From: Cephalopachus bancanus
Lineage: Eukaryota; Chordata; Mammalia; Primates; Tarsiidae
NCBI GenBank assembly: GCA_027257055.1
Contig: JAPVLO010000276.1
Location: 1,240,001-1,304,000, forward strand
DNA length: 64,000 nt
Direction of reading: 5' to 3'
The position numbers were made by a program, and so were the translations under genes. The notes under the pieces were generated by a model. It was not told the origin of the DNA, made no database searches, and worked only from the letters and a program-made list of their open reading frames with translations. Numbering within the stretch: position 1 is the first letter of the stretch; each line of letters opens with the position of its first letter. Positions 49,201 through 61,200 of the stretch are shown here, one piece after another.

Positions 49201-52200
49201 ATCCTTCTGCCTCAGTCTTCCAAGTAGCTGGGACTACAGGTGCATGGCCCAGGCTGGAATGCAATGGCACACTCATAGCTACTGCAGCCTCGACCTGCTG
49301 GACTCAGGTGATCCTTCTGCCTCAGTCTTCCAAGTAGTTGGAACTACAGGTGCATGCTACCATGCCTGGATAATTTTTTGATTTATTGTAGAGACAAGGT
49401 CTCGCCAAGGCTGGTCTCGAACCCCCTGGGCTCAGGCACATTAAGCCTTATTTGCAAAGGTCACTCCACTGTCCCTATTCTTCTCATTTCAGTGAGGAAG
49501 AGTGTAAACCACACTAGATACCGGCACAGCCCTCAGAATGGTGTCTGGGAACGATCAGTCTAAGTGGACCCCCCATCTTGTAGACTGGCACTCCATAAGG
49601 CCACTCGCATGTATCTCTGATCGGCGGCCCTGGGCCACAGGGCACTCACAGGCAGGAAAGTGAAGTTGCAGTCTAGTGGGCCCTGGACTAGCTCTTTCCT
49701 CTCCGGGTTTGGCACTCCTCTCGTGTCTCAAGCTCCTGGCTGTGTCCATCTCTGTCTGCCTGGGGAGGCCCAGAACTGACACTCTCCTCCTGTCTCCACT
49801 TGCAGATTAAGACAGAGGACCTCAGTGACTCCCTGCAGCAGACCCTCTCCCATCGGCCATGTCATCTGAGTCAAGGACCCGCCATGATGTCCGGAAACCA
49901 AATGTCTGGGGTAAATGCAAGCCTTTGTCAGGGAACCCCTATGGTCTCAGTGGGCCAGTGAATTTAATTCAGTCCCTCTGCAAAATGCTTGACCTCTATG
50001 CTTGGCATTCTGTGCATCTGTATAGGTCTAAAGACACCCCCCCACCCCTGCAGGGAATGTGAAAGTCTGGGGTGGTGGGGAGATGGGCAAAACAGTCCTT
50101 TTACAGGTGAAGCCTGGCTAGGGATGTGAAGTCTGACTCCTTTTCGTCCCAGAAAAGGAGCCAGACTTGCAGAAACCAAGGATGCATCAGCCATGCTACT
50201 GGTGCCTGCCAGCCGCATCAGGGGATTCCTATGGTGACAGCTACGACTGCAGTTTCAGAACGTTTCTGTCCCCAGCGGGCCCACTCTGCCTTCCCCAAGG
50301 TTTTATGTCAGAGCCTAACTAGAATGGAGTGCTGGTTCAGGGAGGAAGATGTCCTGAGACAGGAACAGCAGGGGGTCATGAGGATATTTGTATGGCGAGC
50401 CTTTCTCTCAGTATGGACCGCCTGGGGTCAGAGAAGTGGGCCCTGCTCTGGAAATACTTCAGACCAGAGTGGGCATCCATTCCTTCGCCCCTCATTACCA
50501 AGGCTTCTCTATTGCACAAACCTAAGCTCAGCCCCATGGGGCACAGAGCCCTGGGTGTCTGGATCAGAGAATCTCCCAGATCCCTCAGTAATGGGATTGT
50601 TATTCTATATTCTGAGCTGGTGGGAGAAACCCAGAGGAAATAGTTTTTCTCTGTTTCACCAAACTGGTTTTATTAAGAACTCAGGCTGACTTATACCTGT
50701 AATTCCAGCACTTTGGAAGGCCGAGGCAAGAGGATTGCCTGAGCCCATGAGTTCTAGACTAGCCTGGGCAACATAGCAAGACCTCGTCTCTACACAAAAT
50801 AAAAAAAAAATTAGCTGTGGTAGTATGCACCTATAGTCCCAACTACTCAGAAGGCTGGAGTAGAAGAAAGACTCGCCTGAGCCCAGGAGGTCAAGGCTAT
50901 AATGAACCATGATCATGCCACTGCATTGCAGCCTGGGTCACAGAATGACACCCCAACTCAAAAAAAAAAAAACCTACTAGCTTACCCTATACCCCAACTT
51001 CCACGCTATTCAGGCACAGGAAATAGCTAAGGCATGGCTTTTAGCATAATCAAGTGGCATGAGATTTAAGGGGGAAAAAAAAAGGACAACTGAGATTGCA
51101 TGTTATTTCTAGGATAAACCTTTGTGGGATGGGTAATACCCAGTCTCTGCCCTCAGGGCAGTTAGTCTAGCTGGGAGACAGGACTGACACACACAAATTA
51201 AATCTGGAGGCAAGGGTTAAGTAACAATATGTTGCAAGGACTGCTTGGCTGAGTGCAGAAGCTGTAACAACACCAGCAAGAAGTGGGCCCCCATTATTTG
51301 CCAGAGACTGGGGATACCCAGTGGCATAAGGCAAGGTCACTGCCTGCATATGCTCTCCTAGTCTGGAGACCCATGGGGCAGGTGGGTGACAGGCAGGTGG
51401 AGCTGGTGTCCCCAGCTTGTGAATTCTGTGATGTGTATCTGTCTCCCACATGTAGGACATGGCTTCCCTCCATCCGCTCCAGCAGCTGGTGCTCGTTCCC
51501 AGCCACTTACAATCTGTATCCCAGTTCCTGCTATCTCAGACCCAGCCTGGGCAGCAAGGTAAGAACCACGGAGTTTCCACAGAGACCAAGTTCCTTAAAG
51601 CGCTGACGCTTGCTGAGAAGCCTAAGTGTAGGCACTGGTGAGCTGCTCCCCCTTTTGGTATTAAGACCCGCCCACTTGTCCCACTTAGGTGTGGGGACAG
51701 GACTGTGGCTGTACTGCTTCAGACTTAGTCTCCTTCTCTGCCTCTCTTCCCAGCCTCCCGCTGGGTCTGGCCCAACACCCCATTTTCAAGAAGAGCTGAG
51801 CTTGGACAAGGGAGGGGAAGCACCCTGGGAGATGCAGAAGAGGGTACTTGTCCCAAAATCTCTGAAATCTCTCCTGGACACAGGTTCAGACTCGCCTCCT
51901 GGAGGCCTGGCTGTGGTTCTATTTGGATAGAGCGGCAGTGCCACCCACAGGTTGTAGAAAGGGTTTTCAGGTTTTCTTTGGCAGGGGAGTTAACTCCCAG
52001 AGACCTTCTCCCTGGCCAAGAGCAAACAGATTAAACTATTAATAAATAGCTAACATTTCTTGAGCACGCTGTGCCAGGAGCTCTGCTGAGTGATTTTTCC
52101 GACATCCTTTAAAATAACCTTATGCAGAAGGTAGTCATAATATTGATCTGGTGACCTCCTAGAAAGTTCCAGAACAGTTTAACTGAGACCGAAGCTCTTG

Positions 52201-55200
52201 ACATCACCTCATACTGCTTCTTCCACGCCCATTTCCACCAACTGTTGTTGAAAGTGATGGAGAAAGTAGGAAGTCTTTTCTGTTGTACAAATCCCAAACT
52301 CCAAACAAAATGTAACTCTGCCTTCCGTTGTTAGCACCTGCCCCAATTACAGTCGCTGTCCTTAGTGTCCAAGGCACCTTGGAATATTATTAAGATAAAT
52401 GAGGACATATTTGAACTTTTAAGTGTTTATTTTGGCTAAATAATAAAAATCATACTTTTGGAATAGGAAAGAGAAATAAACAGTTACTTTAATTTGTTTT
52501 TGGAAGGCAGGAGGGTGATGTGAAAATGACCCGGGCACACAACCAATGAGGTCACTGTGTGATGCAGGGGGGAAAAAAAATTCAAAATATGGAGTTGGAA
52601 AAATTCATTCTTTAAAAAATAATCACTAGCCAGGCTTGGTGGCTCAGCCTGTAATCCCGTGCTTTGGGAGGCTGAGGTGAGTAGATTGCCTGAGCCTATG
52701 GGTTCGAGACCTGCCCGGGCAACTTGGCAAGACCTCATCTCTACAATAAATCAAAAAATTAGCCGGGTGTGGTAGCGCACGCCTGTAGTTCTGGCTACTT
52801 GGAAGGCTGAGGCAGAAGGATCGCCGGGGCCCAGCAGGTTGAGGCTGCGGTGGCTGGGAGCATGCCACTGCACTCCAGTCTGGGCGACAGAGTGAGACTC
52901 CAACTCAAAACAATAATAATAATAATAATAATCACTTACTGGCTGTATGCCCTTGGGAAACTTACCTAACCTCTCTGAGGTTCCATTTCCTCTTCCATAA
53001 AAATGGAATGATAGCAAAGCTTGACTTCACAAGGTTATTGAGAGCTACTTGAAATAATGCATGTGAAAAGGTTTGATACATTTTAAAATGCAATACAATG
53101 TTAGAATTTCTATTGGTACTCAAGCCTCTGAACTCCCAGTCCAGGGTTCTTTATAAGAGCTGCCTGCCTACTTGTTTTAATAATAAACAAGTAAGCCCTG
53201 ACTTTTTGAGACTGAGGAGCCTGATGGTCAATGTCAACAGATGCTATACACCAGTGACCCAGCACAGCCTGGGGACCACAGAGACCTTAAGGTGCTCCTC
53301 CATGGCAAGTGGTTGGGGTGACCCACCCCATTGTCTGCTTTGGTGGTTTGATGGCCCCACTCCTGCTGGGACAGTGAGAGATCCTGGCCATGGCCCTCCC
53401 GAGAGAGGCCACCAGTCATGGCCACCGACCAGTCAGAGCCCTTCGTGCGCAGTTTTCCTGGAGAGGGAAGGAGAAGGGTGTCCCTAAGGTGTAACAGGCA
53501 GGTACGATGAACACTGCCCCAGGATAGTTTCCAGGAGCTTGACCCTGGTCTTCCTTGCTCTCTCAGCCTTTCATCTGAGGAGAAAATGTCCTGGTCAGCC
53601 TTGACCGAGGTCTGCTGCCCCTTAGAGCTGTACGGTCCCCACTGCTTGTCTGACATCCTCACAGACCCACCTGGGCCTTTGTAGCCATCCCAGCTTCTCC
53701 TCCTGCAGGAAAAGCCAAGTCCTCAGCTCCAGCTGCATTCTCAGTAGGCACCCCAACATCCCCTCCCTTCCTGGGTTTCTTCAGCTCCCATGATCAGATC
53801 CCAGAGTAGATGGTCTTGACCCTCCTTAGCCTTTGCACCTCTCCAGACAGACAGGTGAGCAGAAGGACTGGTTTGGTGACTGCTGTTTATGTCTCTGTTT
53901 ATCCCTGGGTCTGACTTGCCTCCACCTGTGTGTGGCAATTCCTGGCAGTGCCTGGCAGGGAGCCCCTCCACAAGGCTTGAGCTGGGCTGTGGGACTTGAC
54001 TGGGTGGCAGGGGGTGGGGACAGTGGTCATGGTTTCAAGGTTGTAGAGCATGTCTTTCAGATGGCCTGGATTTCATTGTCTGTTCCTTTGTTCCTTCCCT
54101 TCCACCCAGGTCTACAGCCAAATCTCCTCCCCTTTCCACAGCAACAAAGCAGTCTCCTCCTCCCACAGACTGGGCCGGGCCTGGCGTCCCAGGTAAACAA
54201 CCCCCTTCTGTCTGCTTCCTCTAGGAATGTTGGGGCTGTCCACTGAGTGTAGCTCACTGGCTTCCCCCCGCCCCTACAGGGCACTTACCCTCTGGGAAGA
54301 GGGAACAGCAGGAGTCTATCCCTGTAGGAACAGGGGGCTATCTGAGCTACAGGCAGGGAGGATGATTTACCCAGTGTCATGAGGGGTCCAGAATTAAAAC
54401 CCGGAGATTCCAACTCCCAGGCTAGGTTCCTCCATGCTGTGAGTGCTGAACTCCAGCCCTGAACAACCGGTGAATCACTCTTCGGAGAGCCAGGGCTCAG
54501 CTAACTTTCTAGGCATACCAAGATGGCCACTAGCTCTGCCTAAGTGCTTTCAAGTCCCAACGGGGAGACTAGACTGCACAGGTCAGATAGTGCAGTTATT
54601 TGCTCTACCTTCAAGGACTCCAGTTTTGACTTCCATGCCATTGAAAAAATAGGACTCAAACATACCCTAGGATCTGTCATCTCCAAGTGGGCCTATTCCT
54701 AAAACATACCAGGGCCTCCCCCTCTGGGTGCTCTTCCAGACTGCCTCCTGCAGTGCGTGGTCAGGCAGACTGAGGTCTGGGAGAGGGGCTGATTGCAGAG
54801 CTACCATGGTTCAACATTGCACCTTTTTGCCAATTAAATAAAAGGTACCTCTTCCTCTGGCCAGCTGCAGCCTCATGCCAGGATGCAAGGCTTGGTAACA
54901 GTGGCATGAGCTGTGTCTTAGCTGCCGTTCCTCTCTTCAACTGGGTGCCCCTATACAGTTGTAACCCGCAGCTGCATGAAGTGCCTCCGCAAAGATGGGT
55001 GTGCAGAATGGTCGGGAACAGCAGCAGAGATGATGATGTCCCTTCTCTGTGCTGAGATCCCCGTGGCTCACTATCCTGACCTTAGAGAGGGCTTAGAGAG
55101 GCTATTAGACACCTGGAAGGGCGAGGGCGCCATCTAGTGGTTAGAAGAAATGGTGCAGCAGAATCAAAAGCGTTTCTTCCACCTCCTGTCTGGCCTCCCC

Positions 55201-58200
55201 AAAATCTCATATCATAGGCTCACTGCTGGAAGAGATCTTAAGAGAGTATTCAAAGTCAATGCTTATATCTTATAATATTTGTGTATGTAGCCGGGCATGG
55301 TAGCGCGCCTGTATTTCCGGCTACTTGGAAGGCTGAGGCAGAAGGATCGCCGGAGCCCAGCAGGTGGACGCTGGGGTGACTATGAGTTTGCCACTGCACT
55401 CCAGCCTGAGTGACAGAGTGAGACTCCAACTAAAAAAAAAAAAAATTGTGCATGGTAACAGAGAAACCACCTAGAAGGTTAAGATCATCCTGGGGAGGGA
55501 TAATAAAGGTTGGCTTAGGGTCATGGCAGCAACAGGGGGTGAGTGGAATGTTTTGGAAAGTTGAATCAGTACAGTTTGGCAACTGACTAGATGTGAATGG
55601 GGGAGGGAAAAGGTCTAGCTGAGAACTCAAAAAGTATTTGTCAAATGAACAAACAGATCAATTAATGGAAAGGAAGTTTCCAAGAGGACTGAAACTTTGC
55701 CCTGAGGGTCTGGTGTACAGCACCCACACCCTGCAAAACAAGACCAGATGTTTGATAGTTTCAAACTATTCTGTTCTAAAAGATCCTTCATTGAGGAAGA
55801 GAGTCCTTAACTTCTCAGGTCCTTTTATGTTCTTCATCATCACAATGCCTATTTGAATGGTAAACCAGAATATCTGGGAAGAGAGAAGGAATACTGTTAG
55901 CCTCAACTAGGAAAAGAGTAAACTAGGAAGGAGAGAAGAGGGTGGATTTAGCCCAAGTTATCCACATGGGCAGTAGCTTCTGAGCTGGACACAGTGGCTG
56001 GAGACCCTAGGCCTGAATCCCACTACTTCTTTGTGGAATGATTTCTTTCCTTAAGATTAGATTCATTCCTGACCTCAAACGGGTGCAGCATGGTCCGAGG
56101 TGTAAAGGTATATTTTCCTAGGACAATAAACTCAAGAAAGGATACCTCTTGACAACCAAAAATGATATCAAGGTACATTTAGATAGCACTAATTATGGTT
56201 ATTTAAGCTAAGTATCTTTGATTAAAAACAAAGCACTTTCATGAAGAAAATGGTGGTTTAGAAAGTAAAATGGCACTCCCAAGAGTTTGAAGTTTTATGA
56301 AAGTTCTATTAATGTCATGAATTTGGCTGAGCACAGTGGCTCAAGCCTGTAATCCCAGCACTTTGGGAGGCCGAGGTGAAAGGATTGCCTAAGCTTAGGG
56401 ATTCAAGACCAGCCTGGGCAACTTGGTGAGACTTCGTTTCTACAATAAATCAAAAAATAAGCCAGGCATGGTAGCACGCACCTGTAGTTCCAGCTACTTG
56501 GAAGGTTTAGGTAGAAGGATTTTCTGAACCCAGTAGGTCGAGGCTGTGGTGGCCATGAGCGTGCCACTGCACTCCAGCCTAGGTGACAGAGTAAGACTAC
56601 AACTCAAAAAAAAAAAAAAAATGACATCACAAATTCCTGAATGTCTGCCATGAACTCCCAGGTATCTTCAGTTAATGCCCGTTGGACCCCTTGGTTACCT
56701 TGCTCTGTGGAAAAGAACAGACAAGGCAAGCAACCTTTTCTTTGTCCAATTCTGCAATTTGTTTTTGGGATCTTTGTAAACAACGCTGCTATCTCCTTTT
56801 ATGGTGGAAAAATGAAAGGAGGAAGTAACCTGCTCAGACTGAAACAGTGAGTCATAGACTAGAACCCACATAGGCCACCTCCCTATCCTGAACCCCTGTT
56901 GTTTCTATCCCAGATATTCCAGTTATTGTTATATCTTCATAGAAACTCCAATTTCCACTTGCATACCATTGAAAAAATAGGACTCAGATGTACCCTGGGA
57001 TCTGTCATCCTCTAAGTGAGCCTATTAGTAAAAAACACCAGAAAATGTTTAATCTTTTTGTGTCCCCTATCAGGCAGTCGGGCGCCCTGGGCTGCCAGGA
57101 TCCTCCTTAGAACCCCACCTGGAAGCATCCCAGCATCTCCCAGTGCCCAAGCATCTACCCAGCTCCGGAGGGGCCGACGAACCCAGTGACCTTGAGGAAC
57201 TGGAGAAGTTTGCCAAGACCTTCAAGCAGAGGCGCATTAAACTGGGCTTCACCCAGGTTAGGTGCTGGGAGAGGAGATGAAAGAAACTGAGTTGAGTCAG
57301 TAGAGACTGGGCTTACCAAGTTCAGGTCTCAAGAACAACCTGAAGCTTGATATATTTGAGGCAGGTGTGTCATGTCCCCAAGTTCCCTGAGAATAGAGCA
57401 CCATTGCCATTGGTGGGGAAACCAAGGATATTGCTGGTGGGAGAGGAATGAGAGCCAGGAAAGGGACTGGTCTTGGGTATGGACATGGTCTGCTCCTCCG
57501 AGCGCATGGGCATGGTCCGCTCAGAGTCTAGGGAGAGAAATAAAGCAACTCTTCATCTCAGAGGGAGAAGACTTGGAGTCCAGGCCCAGGGTCGGTGCTC
57601 GAAGGTTCTGGCTGGATGTGTGATAGGTACTAGGGTGGTGGGGGGTGTGGGCAAAGAAGGGGAGGAGGCTGACTCTCACCGCCTTGGTCCCCGTGCACAG
57701 GGAGACGTGGGGCTGGCGATGGGAAAGCTATATGGCAATGACTTCAGCCAGACTACCATCTCACGGTTTGAGGCCCTCAACCTGAGCTTCAAGAACATGT
57801 GCAAGCTCAAGCCACTGCTGGAGAAGTGGCTGAACGATGCAGGTAGGCCTCAGGCAACAAGGACAGAAGAAGCCCTCAAGGGCTCTCTGTAGGGCAGGGG
57901 CTCTTGGGGATCGACCCCTAACACCCCTTTCTTCTCCTGAGTTTGGAGCCACCTGAGAAATAAGACACAGGAGCCAGGTGAGTAGAGATGAGAATGTCAC
58001 TTTCATTACTGAGAAGGCCCTTTGGAGGACATGGCCTTAGACCTGTGTCCATGAAGACTTTACCCTGTTAATTCCTAGCGCAGCCTCGCCCAGTATAGAC
58101 TTCAGGACTGCTTGCCAGAGACAAAGTTTGGGTCTTCAGAGCAGACATATTTGCCATCTGGAACAGGTCCAGGTCATGAAGACAGGGCAGTGAGCCCCCT

Positions 58201-61200
58201 AGGATCTCACTGGAAGAAAACCGTAGGTATAATACAAAGTCATTACCTGGCTATTCTTTTTTTTTAGTCAGAATCTCACTCTGTTGTCCAGGCTGGAATG
58301 CAGTGGCACAATCACAGCTCATGGCAGCCTCAACCACCTAGGCTCAGGTGATCCTTTTGCGTCAGCCTCCTGAGTAGCTGGGACAACAGACACACTCCAC
58401 CATGCCTGGCTAATTTTTTGATTTTTTTTTTTTTTTTGTAGAGATAAGATCTCGCTTTATTACCCAGGCTGGTCTTAAATTCCTGGGTTCAAGCAATTCT
58501 CCCACCTTGGCCTCCCAAAATGCTGGGGTTATGGGCATGAGCTACTGTGCCTGGCCTACCTGGCTAATTCTTAGGTAGCTTTTCAGTGGGCAAGGAATTA
58601 CTGCAATCCAGACTGGCCAGGAAAGGCTTCCAGCAGGAGTAGGGTTTGCAGGTGTGGTGACTGGAAGGTGTTCCAGGAGGTCAAGGGTGTAAGCCAAGGG
58701 GCAGCACATTTGGAATAATGAGTAGAAGCGTTTGGTGTTAGGGAATAACATAGGATGGGGCTTCTCAACCTCAGCATTATGGACATTTTAGGCCAGATAA
58801 TTCTTTTTGTGGGGGACTGGCTTATGTATCATAGGATGCTTAGCACCTTTCCAGGGCTCTGCACACTAGATGTACACACTTAGATGAAACACCCCAAAAT
58901 GTCTCTAGACATGGCCTATGTCCCCAGGGGGATGGCCGGTGCAGCGTTGCCCCTGCTTCAGAAACACTGGCTAAGAGAGTTGAGCTCTCTTCAGCAGATA
59001 CATATGTGTAGATTAGTGGTGAGGGAGGAGGGGGAGGAAAGAGTGGGTGGCCAGCCAGGGTGGGTTACCCTTGTGAAAGTTCTTCCATGTGGAAGCATGA
59101 GAGGGGCCAAGGTTGCTAAGCTGTCCCTTAGACAGCTTTTATTGAAGCACTGAAGTGACAGAAGCGATCAGAGGGTCTTAGAGTCTTTGGGAGAGGGTTT
59201 TGTGGACCATTTCTAGTGTGACCCTCCCCATCTGATGCCCGAATCCTCCCTAAAGGACATCCCTCCCAGGGATCACACAGCCTTAGCTCCAGCATTGCAC
59301 TGATGAGGAAATGCCCCCAGCACCAACATTCTGTGAACTTCTGGCCCACAGTCTCATTTCGATTTACGTCCAGGTGTATCTGTAAAAAGCAGACTCGTAG
59401 GACACCTGCCAGTACCCATTCACACCCACACATGCCACTGATATCTGGGCATCCCTGAACCATGACCGCAAACACTGGAGACACTGTCGTGAGAGTGATT
59501 GAGGACATTTACCCAAGGCAACAAGGGGAAGCAAAAGTTCTCTGTCTGTGCTGGGTTCCTGGCTGGGGGAGACTTGTCCTGAAAATGCCACCTCAGAACC
59601 CATGGGGAATGGTTGTTGGACACCAAGCCTGTTAAAGCAGGACCTGCCCCAGCTGTTTGCCTTGTCCTCTGAGCCTCCTCTGCTCCTTTGTGTCCCTGCA
59701 GAGTCTTCTCCATCAGACCCCTCAGTGAGCACCCCCAACTCCTACCCCACCCTCAGTGAAGTATTTGGGAGGAAGAGGAAGAAACGGACCAGCATCGAGA
59801 CCAACATCCGCCTGACTCTGGAGAAGAGGTTTCAAGATGTGAGCAGCTCTGGGTGGGACCGGGTGGCCCACCTCGCACAGGCAGGAGGGAAGGCACAGCT
59901 CGGATCCCTCTGCCCCAGCCCCTCCTCACCTCACACCTGCCCTGGTCACGGTCAGAAAGCAGAAAACAAAGACAGTCTCCCTCTCTAGGCACCCAGGTAT
60001 TTGAGTGAAAGGCTATGCTTCCTCTCAGGTTTCAGGAACTTCCTCCTCGCTGACCCTTCTTGCCCTGACATCTATTTAGGGCCCATTGTTTCTCTCACTG
60101 GGAGTTTTAAAGAATGAGATAAAGGGTCCCTGAAGACATGTTTTTTTGGTATCCATTTGAGTTAAAGGGAGCAAAGCCAGAGCATTGTATATACATTATC
60201 TATTTTCCACGTGGCACATTTTGTATTTTTCAAATTAAAAATGTAATAAATGCTTGTTGTAAATATTTGAAAAGTACAGGGAAGTAGAAAGAAAAAAAAG
60301 TCTATCATCCAATGCCATCTGAATGCATTTCCTTCTGCACTTTTTCCCATCACCTTTAACTACTTGTGATCATATTGTATACCTATTTGGGTGTGTGTGT
60401 GTGTGTGTGAACTTGTAACAAAAGCACAATCTTGAGCTGGTATGTGGAAGCTGTGAGCCCTGTGGCATCTGAGAGAGAGAAGAGGGAGAAACAGGTATGG
60501 CTTAAATGGCTTCCTGTCAGGATCCCTTGGGTAACAACCTCCAGAACCTACGTGGGGACCACACATCTCCCAAGGCCTCAGGGTTCCAGGACCGCTGACC
60601 TCCTGCAGATCCCCCAGTGCATCTGGCTCTAGGATTTGCTGGCCGCCTCCTCCTGGCAGGATGACAGGAGCTGGCTTTTCCTTCTTTTTAGGTTTCTCAG
60701 AGTAGCAAGGTAAAGGGAGGGTGTAGAAATGGGGGAAAATGAGGAGGGATCAGAACAAGGCAGTGATGACCGTGTGTGGTATGTACAGCTATCCCACAGG
60801 CCTGATGTGTCTGCGTGCTTCAGCTTCTTGTTTCCTGTTTGGAGGTGGGAGGACAGGAAGACTTGACAAAGGAGAAGGGTATCAGGCTATAAGCAGAGAA
60901 CACAGAGGGGAGCGTAGTTCTGGGGACTCAACCTGCCCCCACATAACTGAACTTTTCTCCTCAGAACTCCTGAAGGAAGGAGTGGGAGAACAGATCCTAC
61001 ATGGATAGAGCTTCTACTCTGTGTCAGGCCCTGTGCTTGGCTGTTTGCACACATTTTCTCATTAATTCTCATAATAATCCTACATGGTAGGCATTATTCC
61101 TCCCATTTCATAGATGATAGGACTGAGGCTCAGAGAGGTTAAGACAGTTTCCTAAGGACATGTAGTAAGTGATCAAGCCGGTATTCAGCCCAAGTCTGAC

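Noticed and set aside
57372..57623. ORF between the two POU-specific exons
   Set aside because: Intronic; the domain is complete without it and the peptide is low-complexity Trp/Glu-rich with no match.
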